Positions 5,431 to 6,704 of a stretch of 6,704 nt of DNA are shown here, piece after piece. The position numbers and the translations under genes were made by a program. The notes beneath the pieces were generated by a model. It was given only the letters and a program-made list of their open reading frames with translations, was not told the DNA's origin and searched no databases. Location of the stretch: assembly GCA_947460915.1 (NCBI GenBank), contig CANHKJ010000178.1:1-6704 (forward strand). Reading direction: 5' to 3'. How positions within the stretch are numbered: position 1 is the first letter of the stretch; the number at the start of each line of letters is the position of its first letter. The DNA is from Verrucomicrobiia bacterium. Its GTDB lineage: Bacteria > Verrucomicrobiota > Verrucomicrobiia > Verrucomicrobiales > Akkermansiaceae.

Positions 5431-6621
5431 ATGACAACACAGCCCCCGTCCAATTTATCTGCATCGCAGAGCGCAGTTCCTCGCGTTGCTTTGCTCATCG
5501 AGACCTCTAACGGCTACGCGCGCGAGCTGCTGCACGGCGTGGAGGAATACATCCGTAGTCATAGTCCTTGGCACATTTTCCTCGCGGAGCGCGGACGTGG
5601 TGATGCTCCGCCCGCTTGGCTCGATAACTGGGATGGCGATGGCATCATCGCCCGCGTCGAGAATAAAAAAATCGCTCAATTTCTTAGCAAAGCCAAGCAG
5701 CCAGTCGTCGATCTTAGCTCCTATCGCTTCCTCGAAAAAGTTCCTTCGGTCATGACTGATAGCAAGGCCATTGCCGAGCTCGCAGCCACCCATTTCCTCA
5801 ATCGTGGCTTTTCTCACTTTGCCTTCTGTGGCCTCTCCCGCTTTCCTTGGTCTCGCCAGCGCGGCGAGTATTTCCAACAAGCTTTGTTGGAAAAAAAGCA
5901 CTACGTCCATGAATACAACCCCAGCTCACGCGATAGCGGCGATAGCGAAAATGAGACTGATGTCATCGCCAAGTGGCTTGTCACCTTGCCCAAGCCCGTA
6001 GCCATCTTCGCCTGCTATGATGCCCGCGGGCGCCAAATTCTCGATGCCTGCCACCGCGTCAATATTTCCGTCCCCGAAGAAGTTGCGGTTCTGGGTGTCG
6101 ATAACGATGAGCTGCTATGCGAGCTCTGCCCGCAGCCACTCTCCAGCGTCGATCCCAATCCGCGACGCTCCGGCTGGGTCGCTGCTTCATTGCTTGATCA
6201 AATGATGCAGGGCCAAAAAATCGAACCCGACGTCCACATCGTCAAACCCGCCGGCATCAGCACCCGCCAAAGCACTGATGTCCTCGCCGTGGCCGATGCT
6301 AACATCGTCCGCGCACTTCGCTACATCCGCGAAAACGCCTGCAAAGGCATCACCGTCAACGACGTCGTATCCGTTGCTGGCATCGCCCGCCGCACCATGG
6401 AATCCCGCATCAAGAAATTGCTCGGTCGCAGTCCGCACGAGGAAATCATGCGCGTTCAGGTTCAGCGCGCGCAACGTCTGCTGCTCCATACCAACCTACC
6501 TGTCACGGTGATTTCCGAACGCGCCGGATTCGAGAATCCAGAGTATTTCAGCGTGGCCTTTAAGCGCATCAGCGGCATGCCTCCCGCACGCTTCCGCCGC
6601 ACACGCGGAGAGTCAAAGTGA
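5431..6621 (+). CDS. XylR-like transcription regulator, LacI-type sensor domain plus AraC-type DNA-binding domain
   Basis: 396 residues from the ATG at 5431. The N-terminal two-thirds (about 17-280) is a periplasmic-binding-protein-like sensor: RVALLIETSNGYARELL, GDGIIARV (69-76), FAFCGLSRFPW (130-140), YDARGRQILDACH (196-208) and VLGVDNDELLC (220-230). The C-terminal part (about 290-390) has the two AraC helix-turn-helix units: ITVNDVVSVAGIARRTME and VISERAGFENPEYFSVAFKR. The layout, length and phrases such as YIRENACKGI match E. coli XylR (392 residues), which activates xylose genes. The ligand cannot be read from the sequence; related regulators are numerous in Verrucomicrobia. The frame stays open to an ATG at 5335, but that start lies inside mlaD and the extra 32 residues do not fit the family. 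With a 13-bp gap it is probably co-transcribed with mlaD. Confidence 0.9.
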   Translation: MTTQPPSNLSASQSAVPRVALLIETSNGYARELLHGVEEYIRSHSPWHIFLAERGRGDAPPAWLDNWDGDGIIARVENKKIAQFLSKAKQPVVDLSSYRFLEKVPSVMTDSKAIAELAATHFLNRGFSHFAFCGLSRFPWSRQRGEYFQQALLEKKHYVHEYNPSSRDSGDSENETDVIAKWLVTLPKPVAIFACYDARGRQILDACHRVNISVPEEVAVLGVDNDELLCELCPQPLSSVDPNPRRSGWVAASLLDQMMQGQKIEPDVHIVKPAGISTRQSTDVLAVADANIVRALRYIRENACKGITVNDVVSVAGIARRTMESRIKKLLGRSPHEEIMRVQVQRAQRLLLHTNLPVTVISERAGFENPEYFSVAFKRISGMPPARFRRTRGESK

Positions 6622-6704
6622 AGTCACCTCAGAAGACTTCACCTCGTTTATAGCTGCATCCTCTGGTTGTGTGCGCTTCAGTGGCATCCCTGGAATGCTG
6701 CTCG
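6613..6704 (-). CDS. Possible 3' end of a convergent gene, unrecognised
   Basis: On the minus strand a frame is open from the right edge to a TGA at 6615-6613, about 29 codons, ending in SSEVTSL. It would overlap the 3' end of the regulator gene by 9 bp. The peptide resembles nothing I recognise, and a stretch this short can be open by chance. Without it, the last 83 bases hold only the hairpin. Confidence 0.25.
   Translation of the reverse strand, partial: SSIPGMPLKRTQPEDAAINEVKSSEVTSL
6618..6642. terminator. Hairpin over the regulator stop codon, possible terminator
   Basis: GTGAAGTC (6618-6625) and GACTTCAC (6635-6642) form a perfect 8-bp stem with a 9-nt loop. The TGA stop (6619-6621) lies in the left arm. 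Only CCTCGTTTA follows on the plus strand and TTTGA on the minus strand, so the T-run is poor in both directions. It could act as a weak or bidirectional terminator, or only stabilise the mRNA 3' end. A 7-bp direct repeat TCACCTC (6624-6630 and 6639-6645) overlaps it. Confidence 0.4.

Overview
This 6.7 kb window looks like ordinary chromosome from a Gram-negative bacterium, most likely of the Verrucomicrobiota or the wider PVC group. The reasons are the mix of families (a DUF4175-like membrane protein, paired HtrA-like secreted proteins, a long MlaD-type MCE protein, a XylR-like AraC regulator), intermediate GC content and the near absence of Shine-Dalgarno sequences before the genes. The taxon is an inference from gene content. 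No mobile element, CRISPR array, tRNA or rRNA was seen.

Layout. Positions 1-1994, minus strand: one uninterrupted reading frame that runs off the left edge, encoding a three-pass membrane protein with a periplasmic region and a charged helical tail (DUF4175-like). Positions 1995-2150: a divergent intergenic region with a candidate promoter in each direction and an 8-bp inverted repeat. Positions 2151-4333, plus strand: two secreted HtrA-type genes overlapping by 4 bp. The first has an intact His-Asp-Ser triad and one C-terminal PDZ domain. The second is a pseudo-protease whose PDZ domain sits inside the protease fold. The pair ends at a hairpin with a T-run that overlaps the stop codon. Positions 4392-5417: an MlaD-family protein with its own candidate promoter. 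Positions 5431-6621: a XylR-like regulator 13 bp downstream, probably on the same transcript, ending at a hairpin that also covers its stop codon. The last 80 bases may hold the 3' end of a convergent gene.

How the genes may work together (inference): most products act at or beyond the inner membrane. The protease pair would serve envelope protein quality control, with the inactive partner as regulator or substrate adaptor. MlaD would bind lipid for transport between the membranes, but its usual permease and ATPase partners are not in the window. The XylR-like regulator has no obvious target here and may act on genes beyond the right edge.

The best candidate for something undescribed is the 3128-4333 protein: a dead HtrA with its PDZ domain nested in the loop that acts as the activation sensor in canonical HtrA proteases, encoded next to an active HtrA. 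A second scale of signal is a switch in base skew at about 3.7-4.2 kb that does not follow gene orientation.
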